Shown in pieces: positions 35,250 to 47,998 of a stretch of 64,000 nucleotides of DNA. A program made the translations under genes and the position numbers. The stretch comes from Anagrus nilaparvatae (Eukaryota > Arthropoda > Insecta > Hymenoptera > Mymaridae), in the NCBI GenBank assembly GCA_022575985.1, contig JAKSXM010000272.1, forward strand, positions 25,478,501 through 25,542,500. Direction: 5' to 3'. Within the stretch, counting starts at the first letter, position 1, and each line of letters opens with the position of its first letter. The notes under the pieces were generated by a model, which made no database searches, was not told the DNA's origin, and saw only the letters and a list, made by a program, of their open reading frames with translations.

Positions 35250-38200
35250 AGATTAATCGACTCATGCCACTATTCTATCTGAAATTTTATAAATTAATTT
35301 TTTTTTTAAATAAACCTTAATATCTGCAAATATTCACAGAATAGCAAAAAAGTATTTTAAATATCAAGTAGTGTACAAAATTTTGGAGTTCTTAAAAATT
35401 TTCATAACTTTTATAACCAAACTTTTGATAATTATGTAAACTAAGAAGAAAAAATTGTCAAAACAAAAAGAAACTTTTAAAATTATTTTATGATAAAATA
35501 TATTCTACCAGAAGTATATTATTATACATATATATATTTTTTTTTTCTTATTTAAATATGTATTTTATTTTTATAAGACGATTATTAATGCTAAACGTAA
35601 TGTCTTTCACGGTGTATGATGTTTCTAATATTGTTCTTTCAAAAAACCTTACGTCACACCTTTTTTTTCTGCGTATTCTTTGTGTATTATTCTATAGATA
35701 TGTACAGGATAAAGTCAAAACGCAAATATTATTCAAAATAATAATAATAATAATAAAATAGGATACCTAATCTTTTCTTAAAAAAAACATTTTGTCTAAT
35801 CTTCATCATCTTTATTTTTTTATATAGCTAAATGCTCATTTTTGTTAAAAAAATATTCAACAAATTTTCCTGAAAATATTTATTTACCCTTGAAAATTTT
35901 AAATTGTTTTTTTTTTTTTTTACATGAATATTGTTAGAAAGACAGTTTTCTGCTGTATTAATAAATTTTAACGAAAAAATAAAATTAGTAATTTCTATAC
36001 ACACGAAAAACCCTGCACTAAAACACGTTCTGCCACAAAAATAGTACAGCTATTATAACCTCAAAATTTTTAAAAAATTTAAACAATCGTAATTATCGTA
36101 ATTATTATTATTAATATTAATTTTCATCACCATTATTAAACACCACCATGAATCTTCTCTCTTACAAAATCGAAAAACTCGCGCGCATACTCTTCATCGA
36201 TAAACCATCCTTTCTCTTGTGCGCACCATCCGCGTTCAAATAAAAAATAAAAAAAAAATTTCCTTGCCCAAAAAAAACAACAAAACGGAGCATTCAAAAA
36301 AACGTAAAAAAAAGAATTAAAAATAAAAAATAATGATAACAATATTGTACAATGTATAAAAAATAGAGACTCATAAATTTAATTCCTTATTTTTCCCGTG
36401 AAAGCTGAGCTACAAAATTCTCCGTTATTTTTTTTTGCTTTATAACGCGTACCTATACCTACATAACACCATATAGATATGGTACTACACTCAGAGTAGC
36501 TATAATAGAAAAAATTAAATAAAAGTATTCTTTGCAAAAGGTAATAATCAAAACATTAAAATGTTTTTAATGAAAAAAAAGCAAAGGAAAAATTTTATAA
36601 AAATAAAAAAACAGGCCAGAAATTTTCTCGGAGTTTACGAATGCTCCAAAAAAATGCTAAATCAAAAAAATAAAATTCATAATTTATATAATTAGTAGAA
36701 TACTAATTAACATAAATAATTTACAAATTGCTGAAGGAGTTAATGCAACAAACTATAAAGCTCTTCTTCAAGAACACAGCAGCGCGTTCATTCTTGTTTC
36801 TCGACTCCCACACATTCAAACACACTTTATATAAAACGCTTTGTTCACAATATCCCACATAAACATTCAAGGCATCAACTTTTATTTCATGTAAAAAAAA
36901 TAAATAAATTCGATTACCTAATTTTGAAGCCAAAAATGAGTAACAATAATTAATTTACTTAATAAAAATTTCGAAAAAACTTAATATTTTTACCAAAGCA
37001 TCTTTGAATAAATGGTATGATCATTAAAATTTTGTTGACTTACTTCGCTACAAAACTTCTCCTTTAAAAACTTTTACTTATTTTAGTATAAAAACGAATA
37101 ACAATTCTAATTAAAAATATCGGACACATTAAAAATGATCTACAAAAGTACCATGAAATATTATTTGCATATTTTTGTCTTTATTTTGTATATACACAAA
37201 GCACAAAAAAAACACCACCACTACAGATGAAATCGGGCACCATTTGCTCCTGTACATGTAAAGTTGTGTCTGTTGTGTTGTGTGTCGTCGTCGTCGTCGT
37301 TGCTTTGCAAAAGTTTCTTGAATGTGTGTTGTATATTTTATATATAAGCAACACAGATGCTTTTCCAAGTGTTTAATTTTCTATCTCACTTTTATTGCTT
37401 TTGCTCTCAATTTTTAATCTTTTATCTTGTTCTAACTTTTTTGCAATAATACGACGCTTTTAATCGTTCTATCTCTCTTTAATTAATGTAATATAAATAT
37501 AGATAACATTCACTGTAAGGGTGTATTTCCAATTTTTAAGTTTTTCGGGGGGTTACTAACCTCGTGCAATAATCATGATAAATACTATTGTCAAATAACA
37601 AAAAACACTTGTCATTTTGCGTTTTTTTTTTTTTTTTTTGAATTTAATTATTTTTGGCTTTTATTGTTACAAAGAAAACAATAGAGTTAAATTTATTTAT
37701 AACCTATATTTTTTGAAAAATTAATTTTTAATTTTAAAATACAAAGTAATTACTTCAAATTTTAAACTACACTTTCAGACTCTTCTGCTTGAATCGCTTG
37801 AACCTCATAAAATTAAAATTCAAACAATACTTTTACAATACTTCGCTTAAAAATTCAAGCAATCCAGTCAAAACCCAAACGAAGCAATCCGACAGTGTAC
37901 ATTTAAACTACACTGAAATTCTCTTAAAACCCAATTTTATGATTTAAACTAAATTTTTATTAATTATCGTAATATTTTATTTAAACAAATAATACCTGAA
38001 TTATGACGATACGAAGTCTTCATTGTAAATTGTGATTTTTTTCTTTTTATTTTAACGGTTTTAATAAAAATTGTAAAAGGTTTTTGCCCTTTTCCAGGAT
38101 TATTATCGTCGTCTCTTCTTACACGTTCGATTTTATTTTGCACATGTATTTATATGTATGTGTATTATTTATATATATGGTTGTGCGTGCTTTGACTTTT

Positions 38201-41200
38201 GCGAACTGCGAACATATAGAACAGATGAGTTTATTATTATTATTATTTTTTTATCTGTGTATAGGTATACGCTTTTTTTAAAAAAATAACAATAATAGGT
38301 ACTGATGCTACGAAAAAAATATTCAAAAATTTGAATAAAATTTTGAATAAATATAGAAATTCAAGCTGACATTAAAAATGACGAAAAAAGAACAGACATT
38401 GCAAGGAAAAACGTGTTTTTTTTTGTTCTTATCAAAATTATGATAATAAAAAATGCGATGTTTAAATTATATTATAAAATAATGTAAGTTTTTTATAAAA
38501 TTGTTTACAAAAAAAATTATAAGATTAAATGATTTCAATACGTTGAAAAAAAAAATTATTATTTTTTTTTTAATGTAACGCTTAAAAAACAACACATCAT
38601 CAAAATTTAAATACCCCAAACACACCATTACTCAACACGGAAAAAAACATGAATATACATGATCTTTTTGTTCTCAACGCCTATTCAATTCTCGTTATTT
38701 TTAAAAATTTGTCAAAATTGTCAGAAATTTCATCAGAAATATTGAAATTTTTTTTTATATTTTTTAATAAAACAAAAAAAATTGCAAAAACCTTTAAAAT
38801 GTAATAAAATTAACAAAAAATGTTTAAATAAAAACTTGTATACACAAAAATATAGTATAAAAAAGAACAGAGTTTCTCTCACGGTGTATCGTTGGTTTTA
38901 CTTTGTTTTACTTTGCATTATATATCTATATATCTACTACGCATTTATAAACGCACACATTTATATAAATACACATGTAAAATTGAGAGAAGCAGAAACA
39001 CGTTTATGTTAAAACTTTTATCCCCACTCAAAATAATGTAATTTCTTGTTAAATCATTGGTTATACTCTGATAGCATAACCAATCACCATTGAGAAGCGT
39101 AACGAAATCGAAAATTGTGAATGCGCAGGCGTTAAATTTCTTAAGTTTAGGTTAGGTATTTCCCCCCTCTTTACTATTTTATCCACGCGCTCCCTAGTTT
39201 TTAAAAACATGTATACAAATGTACATACAGTAGAACTTCGAAATACCGTACTTTTGTTTCAGATAATAAGGTTTTAACATTTATGAGTTTAAAAATTAGA
39301 ATAATTAGTAAATTTTTAACCAAGTGCGTAAAATTAAAGAATGTATCAGATTGCACGTAAGTGTGGCGAAGCCAAAAATGGCAAACTGTAATTCGGGGCA
39401 TTCTTTTTTTATACTATTTGTTAAACAAGGGATAAATTATAGTTTTTGGCTTTTCATTCGGTTTTATGCACAAATGAATACAGGTAGCATGGAAAGTTTA
39501 AATTTTATAATTTTTTACTGTTGTTAACACATTGTTTTTATCAAAAGCGATAAAAAGGAACGCTCGCTGAGTTGTAAAGCGGCCATTTTTAAAGCATGTA
39601 ATTTATGTGCGACCTAAGACATTCTTTACTTTTACGCCCTTGGATAAAAAGCAACTATTTTCTTTGACAGTGGCCAGAAAAAATATCTATTTCGGAAAAT
39701 GCGTATTTTCTCTGAAAAGAAAAAAAAATTTTGGATTTTGGAAAATTGAATATTTATAATAATTTTTTAAAATAAAAAGAATTTACATCCTAAAAGCTTT
39801 AAAAGTCTGCCGTTACAAGAAAGGAAGCGCTACTGAATCTGAAAATTTGTATTTTTATAACATTAGTAACATTATAATAAAACAAAATATTTTTCGGGGT
39901 TATACTGTAAACTCGACTGTAAATGAACTTTGTCGGTGAATTATATATTTATAATTATTATACGATATTTATAAACGTTAACATTTATCCAGCATAGAGA
40001 TAAAAAGTATTTTGTTAAAATATTTTATTTGCTATATTTTATAATTTATCATAAGACTTGAGATAAAACATCAAAAAATTAATTATGTGTGTAAATTTAT
40101 AAGTTTTTTAGAACTTCAGATTCTTCGTTTGACGTTGGTTACATTGTATGATTTCTTATCCATTTAAAATTTAATGAACAAAATTTTAGTGTATTTGGAC
40201 TTCATATTGTGAACAAACCAGTAACCGCAAATCCACCTATTTTATATTAAGGTTTTTAGTAGCGTCTAAGGATATATATTAGGATGTTACTTATTTTGAA
40301 AATTTACCTCGAAATTTACTTATTTTCAAATTCAAATAAATACTAATAAAATTTTCCATATTTTAAACAAATAATTTTTTTTTTTTTAAATTAAGTTACA
40401 AAACGGCGAGTAAAGTGGTAAAATTACAAAATTTATAAAGTGAAATTATTATTTCAAAAATGCTAAAATTGTATAGAAATGACGAATTTGAAAATTTTCT
40501 GATGTTGAATTCGCACTCAAGAAATTATCAAATTTTTTAAAACAACTAACAGGCTAATGTACATTTATATTTATTGCAAATGTATAATAATGAGTACATA
40601 TAGATATACTCATGTACATAACTTTATTAAAATATTTTTGAAATCAAAAGTCATGGACGGGGTCAAATGGTTTTTTTTTCTTTAATGAAATAAAGTATAA
40701 AGAAAAAATAAGCTCAAGAAACGTGCGCAAGTTGCTCCAGAACGTGTAGATATGTGATTATATGTATTATTAAAAGGGAGATGGTGATCGAAAAGGGCTA
40801 AAATCAAGTATAGGGCATGAGAATAACAAGGACAGTAAAATCAACTCTCTCAGATTCAGATATACAGTCTCGGGGCCATCCAGGTCTAGTGTTTTCTCTG
40901 TTACTTCGACCGTTAAGAACCACTCGCGATCCTCGTTTTCGTCCTCGTCTCTTTTTCAGCACAGTGTATGTAAAAATACACATGTAAAATTTTACTTGTA
41001 TTGAGAATACATTGAACTGTGGATTTATGTCTTTTAGGTTAGGTACGGTCAGAAAACACATGCATTTCTATACAAGGCTTCTATTGTATCTACAGTCTGC
41101 GCCTGTTAAATGTAGGGAAGGATATAATGGTAAAATATATATTTTTTTTTTTTGGAAAGGGAATCCACCCTCAATTTTTGTATTATCTTTCTTTCTTTTA

Positions 41201-42115
41201 TAATAATAATGTATATTAAAGGGAATATATCTGGATATATTTTATCATTTACTAAAAAGAACAGAATTAAAAAAAAACCATTAGTATTTGGGATGGGTAA
41301 ATCTTTCTCGTGTAAAGGGGAATAAATAGTATTACCGTGTATTTTACTTATTTGAAGCTTTTTAGCTTTGACGCTTTAAGGGGAAACTAAAATTATAAGG
41401 GAGTGGGATTTTATGAAGGGCAGATATATTTATTTATAATGTGGATATATTGGTACTCATACACATAAACATTCAGGGGTTTTTAAAAGTACCCGATTTT
41501 TTAAATGCCTTTCAAATTTTTTAAATGAACGGGTAGTATGTACGTATTTATATACTCTGTAAAATGTACACTGAAAAAACCTGTTTGAACGGATGAAAAA
41601 TTTTTTATAAATTTAACTAAACGTGAATGACTTTAAATAATAATAATTTTCTATATATAAAAAATTAATGAGATTTAAATATTTTTTATTGGATTTATAA
41701 GTTATTCTCTAAAAAGGCAAAAACTATATACCTACTTTATTAAATATCTGTATTTGAGCTAATTCTGAAGCTTGTTTCCATTTCTTTTTTTAACATTGTT
41801 GCCAAGTTATATATTATGTTTAAAATTATTGGAATAAATGAATGAAGTTTATATTTTATTTATAACTGCAGATAATTATATTACATGTATAACTTCTTAT
41901 CAGTATTCGCGGTTTTAGTTATAAATGGATAGAGGATTGGCTTCAATAATTTGATAATTTGTAAAACTTCAAACGAAATTTTTTTTTTTTTTGAAGAACA
42001 ATCCTTACAAAGTGAGGTTTTTGTCAATTCTAAGCAGCAACTTCAATAAAAGTTTTTGTCAGTGTTTTTAAGGCTTGCTCAGGCTCTATCTCAATAATTA
42101 TTTAACAAAAATATC
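35250..42115. other. Gene-poor region upstream of the TRIP12 start codon
   Basis: Probably TRIP12 5' introns, untranslated exons and intergenic DNA. A CAG|GTATTA donor-like site near 37996 (minus) could end an untranslated exon. Simple repeats: (GTC)n near 37288, (TTA)n near 38235. ACTCAAAATAATGT recurs at 39026. TACACTGAAAAAACCTG near 41566 resembles ends of the TA-flanked MITEs found further right. No protein-coding gene supported. Confidence 0.45.
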
Positions 42116-42345
42116 TCAAATTTTCTCAATCGCAACAGTTGTATTTTCGTTCGGGAAGGGCTTTAGGTGGGGGGGGGGCTTTGATGCAATAATTTCCCCT
42201 CCAAACTTAATTCCCTCCTCTTGTTGAAAAAAATCGTGGGCGGGGGCAAGCCCCCTCCCCCTGCATATGTGCCTGTTATCCAATCTGGTCCAAAAACTAA
42301 ACCTAATTAATATGACAAAATACGCCCTTATCGTTCTCATAATTT
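42116..42345. other. G/C-run patch
   Basis: Locally GC-rich sequence with a poly-G run (about 42168-42178) and GGGCGGGGGCAAGCCCCCTC, which can pair with itself. Probably an end of a decayed mobile element. The minus-strand open frame across it looks like chance. Confidence 0.5.
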
Positions 42346-44149
42346 AGTTACATTTTTTTCGTCGTTATTTTTATTATTACACTATTTAGTGTAAAATAAT
42401 AACATATAAAATTATTATAATCTATTAGTATCCAACTTAAAAGTTTCGTGATATTATATAAAACATCATTCTCTCACACTCTATTCTTAACAAAAGAAAA
42501 AAAAAATTTCTTACACTCAACTCACGACAGCACATTAGTCCTCTGTTTATTTTAGCCATTTTTTAATTTTCATAAACTTAATCTGCAAAATTTAGTACAA
42601 TATTGGAAAGTGAAATTTCCGACGCGACATCTAGAAAATTGATTTTGCCTAGAACTACGGTTGGTGTAAGAAAATTAAGTTGTTATAATTTGCAATTTGC
42701 TTCATTTCCCAATAGTCATTGATTTTTAAAACTACAGCCAAAATCAGATCATTCGTCAAAAGTTTTTGTTTTTGATTCCAGAAGGCATTATAAATCCGAG
42801 TCTTAAAGTAACTAAAATAAACGTCAAGGGAAATTGTTTGATAGTCATAACTGCGTAATTAAATAAAAAATTATTTCTTTTCTTCGGTACGATAACCACT
42901 AATCTTTCGATAGTTTACTTATCTTTTGGTAAATTAATTTTGTCTTTCATGTTCGCATCTATAGGTCTGGAAAAGTAGAAAAATAATAAACAGAGGTCTA
43001 ATATACCATTTGCTGTATTTATCACATAATACGAGTTTTTAGACTTCTTCGTAAACTATACTGTTTAAGTCCTTTTTTTATTAAAAAAAAAAAAAAAAAA
43101 AAAATGGATACATATAGCTACAGCCAGTTCGACAAGCCTTTTCGAAGACTTGAACTTCTTCAAGCTCTTAAGTTAAAATAAAAAAATAAATAAGAAATCA
43201 TAAATGAATTTTTAAGCTCAGCTAGTTGTTACAAAATTTTCTGTAAAATCCAAGGTAAATTCATTGAAATAAATTTTATAATAATAAAAAAAAATTTAAT
43301 TGTAGGTAAATCTATTGTATTCATATTTTAATATAAAATAACAGTCCTCGGATACAGTCAGTTTTGAAAAGCTGATTTTTATGTAGGCATTACATTTGAA
43401 TAATGCCTACGGTATGTGGTATATGCTTAAATTGTACATAAAAACTGTCTGCACTAATGTGATGTTATTAAGAAATTAAGTAAAATTAAAGATTTTACAA
43501 ATTACAGATTTTACAAATTAATAAAACTTTTATTTGAAATGTACTTGAAAATTTGGATATTGCTCTAATTTTACTTTTGGACCATCACATATACATACAT
43601 GTGTAGAAGGCATGTACATTATTTAATGAGCTAAAGAGAGATGAACAATTAACATCGAGTAACATTTACTATGTTGCCAAATTTTACAGATACTGAAATG
43701 AATATCACGTTCGTTTGTGTAGCAGGAACAAGGAACAATTTTTCAATTCAAATAGTGTATTGATTTAATTTGTTGGATAGTTTTTCAAACCTAATTTTGG
43801 CAAAGGACTAATTTTTATAGTACTTTACTTTTGCACCAAGGCTAAGGTTAAGAGTTTACACCTGAGTTTACAGGCATCTAAGTCTTACTCTAACTTTGTG
43901 TAGGGTTATTATTGTTAATTTACTTTGATGCATCCACCATATCTAGATATTCTTTTATTTCCCTTGTTTCAAAGGGTGTGGTTTTAAATCATGGATTTCT
44001 TTATGCGTTACGCCTGATATATCTAATGTTTTATTCGACTATATTTAATTTAGCCAAGAGTTTTAGCTTTTAGTTTTTACTGAAGCACTTTTCTCTTCCC
44101 ATTGTATGTTTCGTTACATTTTATAAAAGAATATTTTTTTTTCATGTCA
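42346..44149. other. AT-rich spacer
   Basis: Contains a run of more than 20 A (about 43080-43103) and a perfect 10 bp stem GTAGGCATTA/TAATGCCTAC with an 8-base loop at 43383-43410, inside a weaker larger inverted repeat. No gene seen. Confidence 0.45.
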
Positions 44150-44320
44150 GCGGTCAGAAAGAACGTAGTTTCTTATGACAGACGAAGAAAAATCGTATAC
44201 AACCCTTGTCACAAAAAAGAATTTCCTAAATCACAGTTTAACGGCTTCGCCATGTAAGGTAATTGACCTGCGATCGTAACGATTCTTAACTTTTCTGGGC
44301 TCGTAATTTACTTCTCAAAG
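44150..44320. repeat. Dispersed repeat, copy 2
   Basis: Diverged relative of 18174-18345: CGGTCAGAAAGAACGTAGTT, TTTCTTATGACAGACGAAG, AAATCGTATACAACCCTTG and AAATCACAGTTTAACGGCTT occur in the same order as their counterparts there. Confidence 0.6.
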
Positions 44321-44548
44321 CATCTTATTTAACGTTATTGTAGTTTAGATTCTATAAAATTTCTTCAATATTTCCACTACAGTATTTTATACTAACAAGT
44401 ACCTTCTAATCTTTCTTCTTATTAACTAAATTCAGCATCATTATTAGGCGAATTTATTTTATTTTCCAAATTATTTAACCCCAGACTTAAAAATTATTTT
44501 TTGTATAGTTTTTACAACTATTATATACATGGCAAGCACAGGTACATT

Positions 44549-45465
44549 TCATGTTATTTTTTTAATATTTGCATCTTTTCGTCTGACAGTTACCCTTACA
44601 TGAACACTTTTGAAAACCTTGTCCGTTTTCAAGTGAACCCATAGCCACGAATCTTGTATGCTAAATTCTTTTATTAGGGTGTCTTCTGTTTTAAGTCCCT
44701 TATATTTAATGCATTTAAAGCAAGTTCGTTCAAGCCAATTTCGAATTATTCCCCATTTAGTACCAATTCTATGCTTATCATGTATTATTTCTAAAATTAG
44801 CCTAATCAGATTCATTAGATCACTTCGACATCTATCAAATTCCGATACAAATACAGCTACGGTATCTCCTACTTTTGCAGCTTGCAATTTACAACCTATT
44901 CGAAGTTTCGTTTTATCAGCCTTTTTAGGCATATTTTTTATTGCTTTTTTCTCTAAAATCTATAGCTGCATGTACTACTTCAGTTGTTGGCTCATGAAAT
45001 TCTCCATCGGGAAAATGGTAGTCCACTAAATCTACTTGTCCTCGATCGTTAAAGTCTTTAGTCACTATAGGTTTTATACTAAACCAGATTGTTTTTTTTT
45101 TAGATTTCTCGACGCACCGTTTACATTATTTAATAAAATCACTGATTATGGCACGTGGTACATTAGCATAATTTTTACTTATTTTTAAATGAGTTTTTCT
45201 TTCTCCCTTATGCCCTACTAATTTGTGTGCATTTTCTTTAATAGATAACACTTTATCTTTAGTTGCTATTATCTTAAATGTTTTTTTAGTAACAACTTTT
45301 GTGATGCTGGCCAACTCATATATAGTCAATTTATCATTTAAATAATACTCTGTTCATTGTTTTTTTCTTCCTGTCTTAGCATTTGTTAGAATTTTTATTA
45401 CACTTGCTTCATAATCACTGGCCCACAAACTATCATATCCCTAAATTTTACTTTTTAAAATATCC
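44549..45465 (-). pseudogene. Decayed KRBA2-like integrase-derived gene
   Basis: Fragments in order on the minus strand. At about 45440-45370, an N-terminal LTNAKTGRKKQ. At about 45329-45130, ENAHKLVGHKGERKT and an ISKNYANV segment, the histidine/cysteine region that precedes the integrase core in KRBA2-like proteins. At 44932-44600, LQAAKVGDTVAVFVSEFDRC, IHDKHRIGTKWGI and a LERTCFKC region, matching the C-terminal 'VGDTV...DRGRxD...RIGTKHGIL' segment of the same family. The catalytic core between is absent or unrecognisable, several frames are needed and stops intervene. Such proteins are retroelement/Ginger-like integrase derivatives common as multicopy genes in insects. Clearly dead here. 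Confidence 0.7.
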
Positions 45466-45556
45466 ATTTTATATTTTTATATTTTTATTTTTGATGAGTT
45501 GACCCTCTAATGATCATAAACATTTGAAATTTTTTCTCTATATGAAAATTTTATGT

Positions 45557-45668
45557 TGCCCTATTTGTGAAATAAATTTTATTTTTTTTTTTACCAATCC
45601 AACTGGTCAGTTTAATTTTTTTAGCATTGACTAGTTCGTGAATTGGTCAATTTCACAAACGGGGTGGC
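45557..45668. repeat. Short inverted-repeat (MITE-like) element
   Basis: TGCCCTATTTGTGAAAT (45557) is imperfectly inverted at 45650-45668 (ATTTCACAAACGGGGTGGC). Confidence 0.5.
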
Positions 45669-45839
45669 TATTCATAATACATTTGTACTTTATCATAGCT
45701 TTTTTATGTCAATAGATGCTTTTTGAATTATTTTGTATTGAATAAATATTTCTAATATGACTTTCAGAACATTTTTTCTCTGCTAAGGTCAATAATAACG
45801 GCTCACAAAACTGGAATTTAGTCATTATTCGAGTCCGTG

Positions 45840-45951
45840 TCCAGAAAAGTAAATAATGGTCTCGATAATGGCTGAAATCTTATGCGTAAATACGAGCGTA
45901 AATACAATTCAAGGTTTCATCTTCGAATTGAACCATTCTTTATTTTTCTGG
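45840..45951. repeat. Short inverted-repeat (MITE-like) element
   Basis: TCCAGAAAAGTAAATAATGG at 45840 faces ACCATTCTTTATTTTTCTGG at 45932-45951, with about 70 bases between. Confidence 0.65.
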
Positions 45952-46289
45952 TCATAGCGAGGCCATAGGTCATAATATACTGTTCGTTGTACTTAAACAT
46001 AAGTTGGAAAGCCCCATGTAGTATATGTGAAATTTTTATACATTTTATTACAAAAAAAAACTAATAAAATCAGATTGAATTTTGCTTCAATAAATAATAA
46101 AATTTTTAGACGTCAATGTATAGAAAAAAATACAATCTGTTCATCGTCATTCTATTTTAACACATACTCAAATACATATACAGGGAAAAAAAATTATACC
46201 TGAAGACATATTCATATAAGTAAATACCAGGTTATTTTCTAGGAGGAAATCAAGACAAAAATAAATTCAATATACATCAATATACATCA

Positions 46290-46325
46290 GTTCCCAATAC
46301 AGGTATTTCTACCTGTATTGGGAAC
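46290..46325. repeat. Perfect 16 bp hairpin
   Basis: GTTCCCAATACAGGTA, a TTTC loop, and the exact inverse TACCTGTATTGGGAAC. TATACATCA is directly repeated just upstream. Confidence 0.95.
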
Positions 46326-46769
46326 ATTTTTATAACGAGTAACAATTGTTAAGATTCTAGCCATAATTCTAGTAATGTTAATCATATAAAAGTTTTTTAA
46401 ATGCAATGAAAAATGTTTCACCGAGCAATGAATTAAATATATCTGGTGTTGTTTAACCCGTTAACACCTTATCGACCATCGGAATTGACCTTTAATTAGG
46501 CATTGATATCGCATTTTTAGGAGTTGTGGGTAAAAGCTAGAAAAACTAGAAAAATTAGAAATGGAAAGAGCAACAGAAAAAGCTACTAGATAACAATTTT
46601 TTAGTTCAAAATTTTAATTTTTTAACATTGAAATTCATCTGTTCTCATCAGGGCCTGATTTGCCCTGATAAGAATTAAAACTTAGAATACTTAAGGTTTA
46701 TGGACTTAGGATAATTTATGTTTCGAGATTTATTGTAATTTTGGTTTTTGGATTTATTACTGTTATGAG
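46326..46769. other. Unassigned spacer
   Basis: AT-rich; includes an imperfect 13 bp stem TTCTCATCAGGGC/GCCCTGATAAGAA at about 46640-46672. No gene seen. Confidence 0.4.
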
Positions 46770-47890
46770 TGAATATGTTCCATGATCGTTGGTTGTGTAT
46801 ATAAGAAGATACAAAAACTCTTCTGAGTGCATGTCCATCTTTGGCACGTTCCAACCTAGGGGACACCTCTTGTACGGAGGTCGTTGGGAGGTTCCCTCTA
46901 ACACCCCGAAGGTGATGTATTTATGGTCGCTACCATTTTCGTCATTTTCGCCATCCATCACCTTCTAGTCACCGATCCTCTTAGACGTTCCTTCTGTTGC
47001 GAAGGTTATGTCAGGAATGGAAGAACCTCCCCTCGAAGTAAAGTAGGTCCGACTGTTGCCTCTATTCTGGACCACCAGTTTGAATCTAGTGGCCATTTCG
47101 AGTACCCTTCCTCCCCTGGGGTTGGTTGTAGGCATGCCCCACTCTAAGGCCCTAGCGTTAAAGTCTCCACCGAGGATAACACTGCCGGCGACCCCGCGGA
47201 TCTTATCTTCGATACTGGTCAGCTTTTCAGTGGGTTTTCACCGCATCTGAATCGTTTGGGAAGAAATAACAACTGATATAAGTTGCCTACCCGCACGTGG
47301 TAATTGCCTCTCCCTTGTTGGGACGCTTGGGCTCAGCCTCGGAGCCACATGACACAAAAATTGGTGTCATCGAACAGCCAGCCCTGCGGGCTGTAATTGC
47401 GAGGTTGCTCACTTAATAAAGGATACTTATGTCCTTTTCGCGAACAATCTATTGCAACAATTCGCCAGCAAATCTGGCCGTATGCATGTTCCCTTTAAGG
47501 ACCTGAATCATTTCCGATGACACCTGCTTCTAACCATAGCCAGAGCCTCCCGGTAACTGGGGTATTTTCCCTCTCCGGGATAAGGCTCCATGGAGCACTC
47601 ATCCTTTCTGTTCATGCAGAGGAAGCACTTAGGATTCACCTTGCTGCACTCTGTTCTTTATGCCCATATTCGCCACATTAAAGGGACGCCTTGCTTCTGT
47701 CTGGGCTTTTACAGCCATGTTGACTATGCCCATATCCCAAACATTTGAAGCAGCGCCTTGCGTCCTCACGGAGGCGCACTCTGCTCGATGCCCAGCCGAT
47801 CTGAATTTTCCCTTTTTTGGCCAGGCGTAGAGCGTCAGCCTCAAGTAGATCCACCACGGCCATCTGGCTCATCGTGCCTTTTTATCAATG
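46770..47890 (-). pseudogene. R1-like LINE fragment (end of gag ORF and endonuclease)
   Basis: Non-LTR retrotransposon remnant. From about 47880 the minus strand reads the end of a gag-like ORF1 with CCHC knuckles (RRCFKCLGYGHSQHGC, then a further Cys-rich PKCFLCMNRKD). From about 47400 to 46860 it reads the apurinic-type endonuclease of ORF2: GGDFNARALEWGMP, RTYFTSRGGSSIPDITFAT and NGSDHKYI, the catalytic Asp/His region. A TAG replaces a codon after RIGD, and several frameshifts break both parts, so it is dead. No reverse transcriptase follows: the coding match ends near 46800, where the GTTCCATG-ATCGTTGGTTGTGT repeat word is found. Markedly GC-richer than its surroundings. Confidence 0.85.
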
Positions 47891-47892
47891 TA

Positions 47893-47998
47893 CACTGCAA
47901 AAAATGGCCACTTCCCACGAGCGGGTTTTGATTACTATAAGCGTATTTCCATTTGCAAACAAAATTCCGCTTACAGAAAGTGGAAAATTTTTTCAGTG
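47893..47998. mobile_element. 106 bp TA-flanked MITE
   Basis: Ends CACTGCAAAAAATGGCCACT and, inverted, CACTGAAAAAATTTTCCACT; TA on both sides (47891-47892, 47999-48000). The type of Tc1/mariner-derived miniature element. It abuts the LINE fragment. Confidence 0.8.

Noticed and set aside
36136..36342. Minus-strand frame ending WFIDEEYAREFFDFVREKIHG
   Set aside because: The last 35 codons look protein-like, but the start is poly-Phe from A/T runs, and no neighbours or family were found. Could be a chance frame or untranslated sequence.
37129..37368. Minus-strand frame with Arg-rich stretch
   Set aside because: The Arg run is a translation of the (GTC)n microsatellite near 37288.
42116..42340. 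Minus-strand frame across the G/C-run patch
   Set aside because: The frame is produced by homopolymer runs and lacks any recognisable domain; a mobile-element end explains the composition better.
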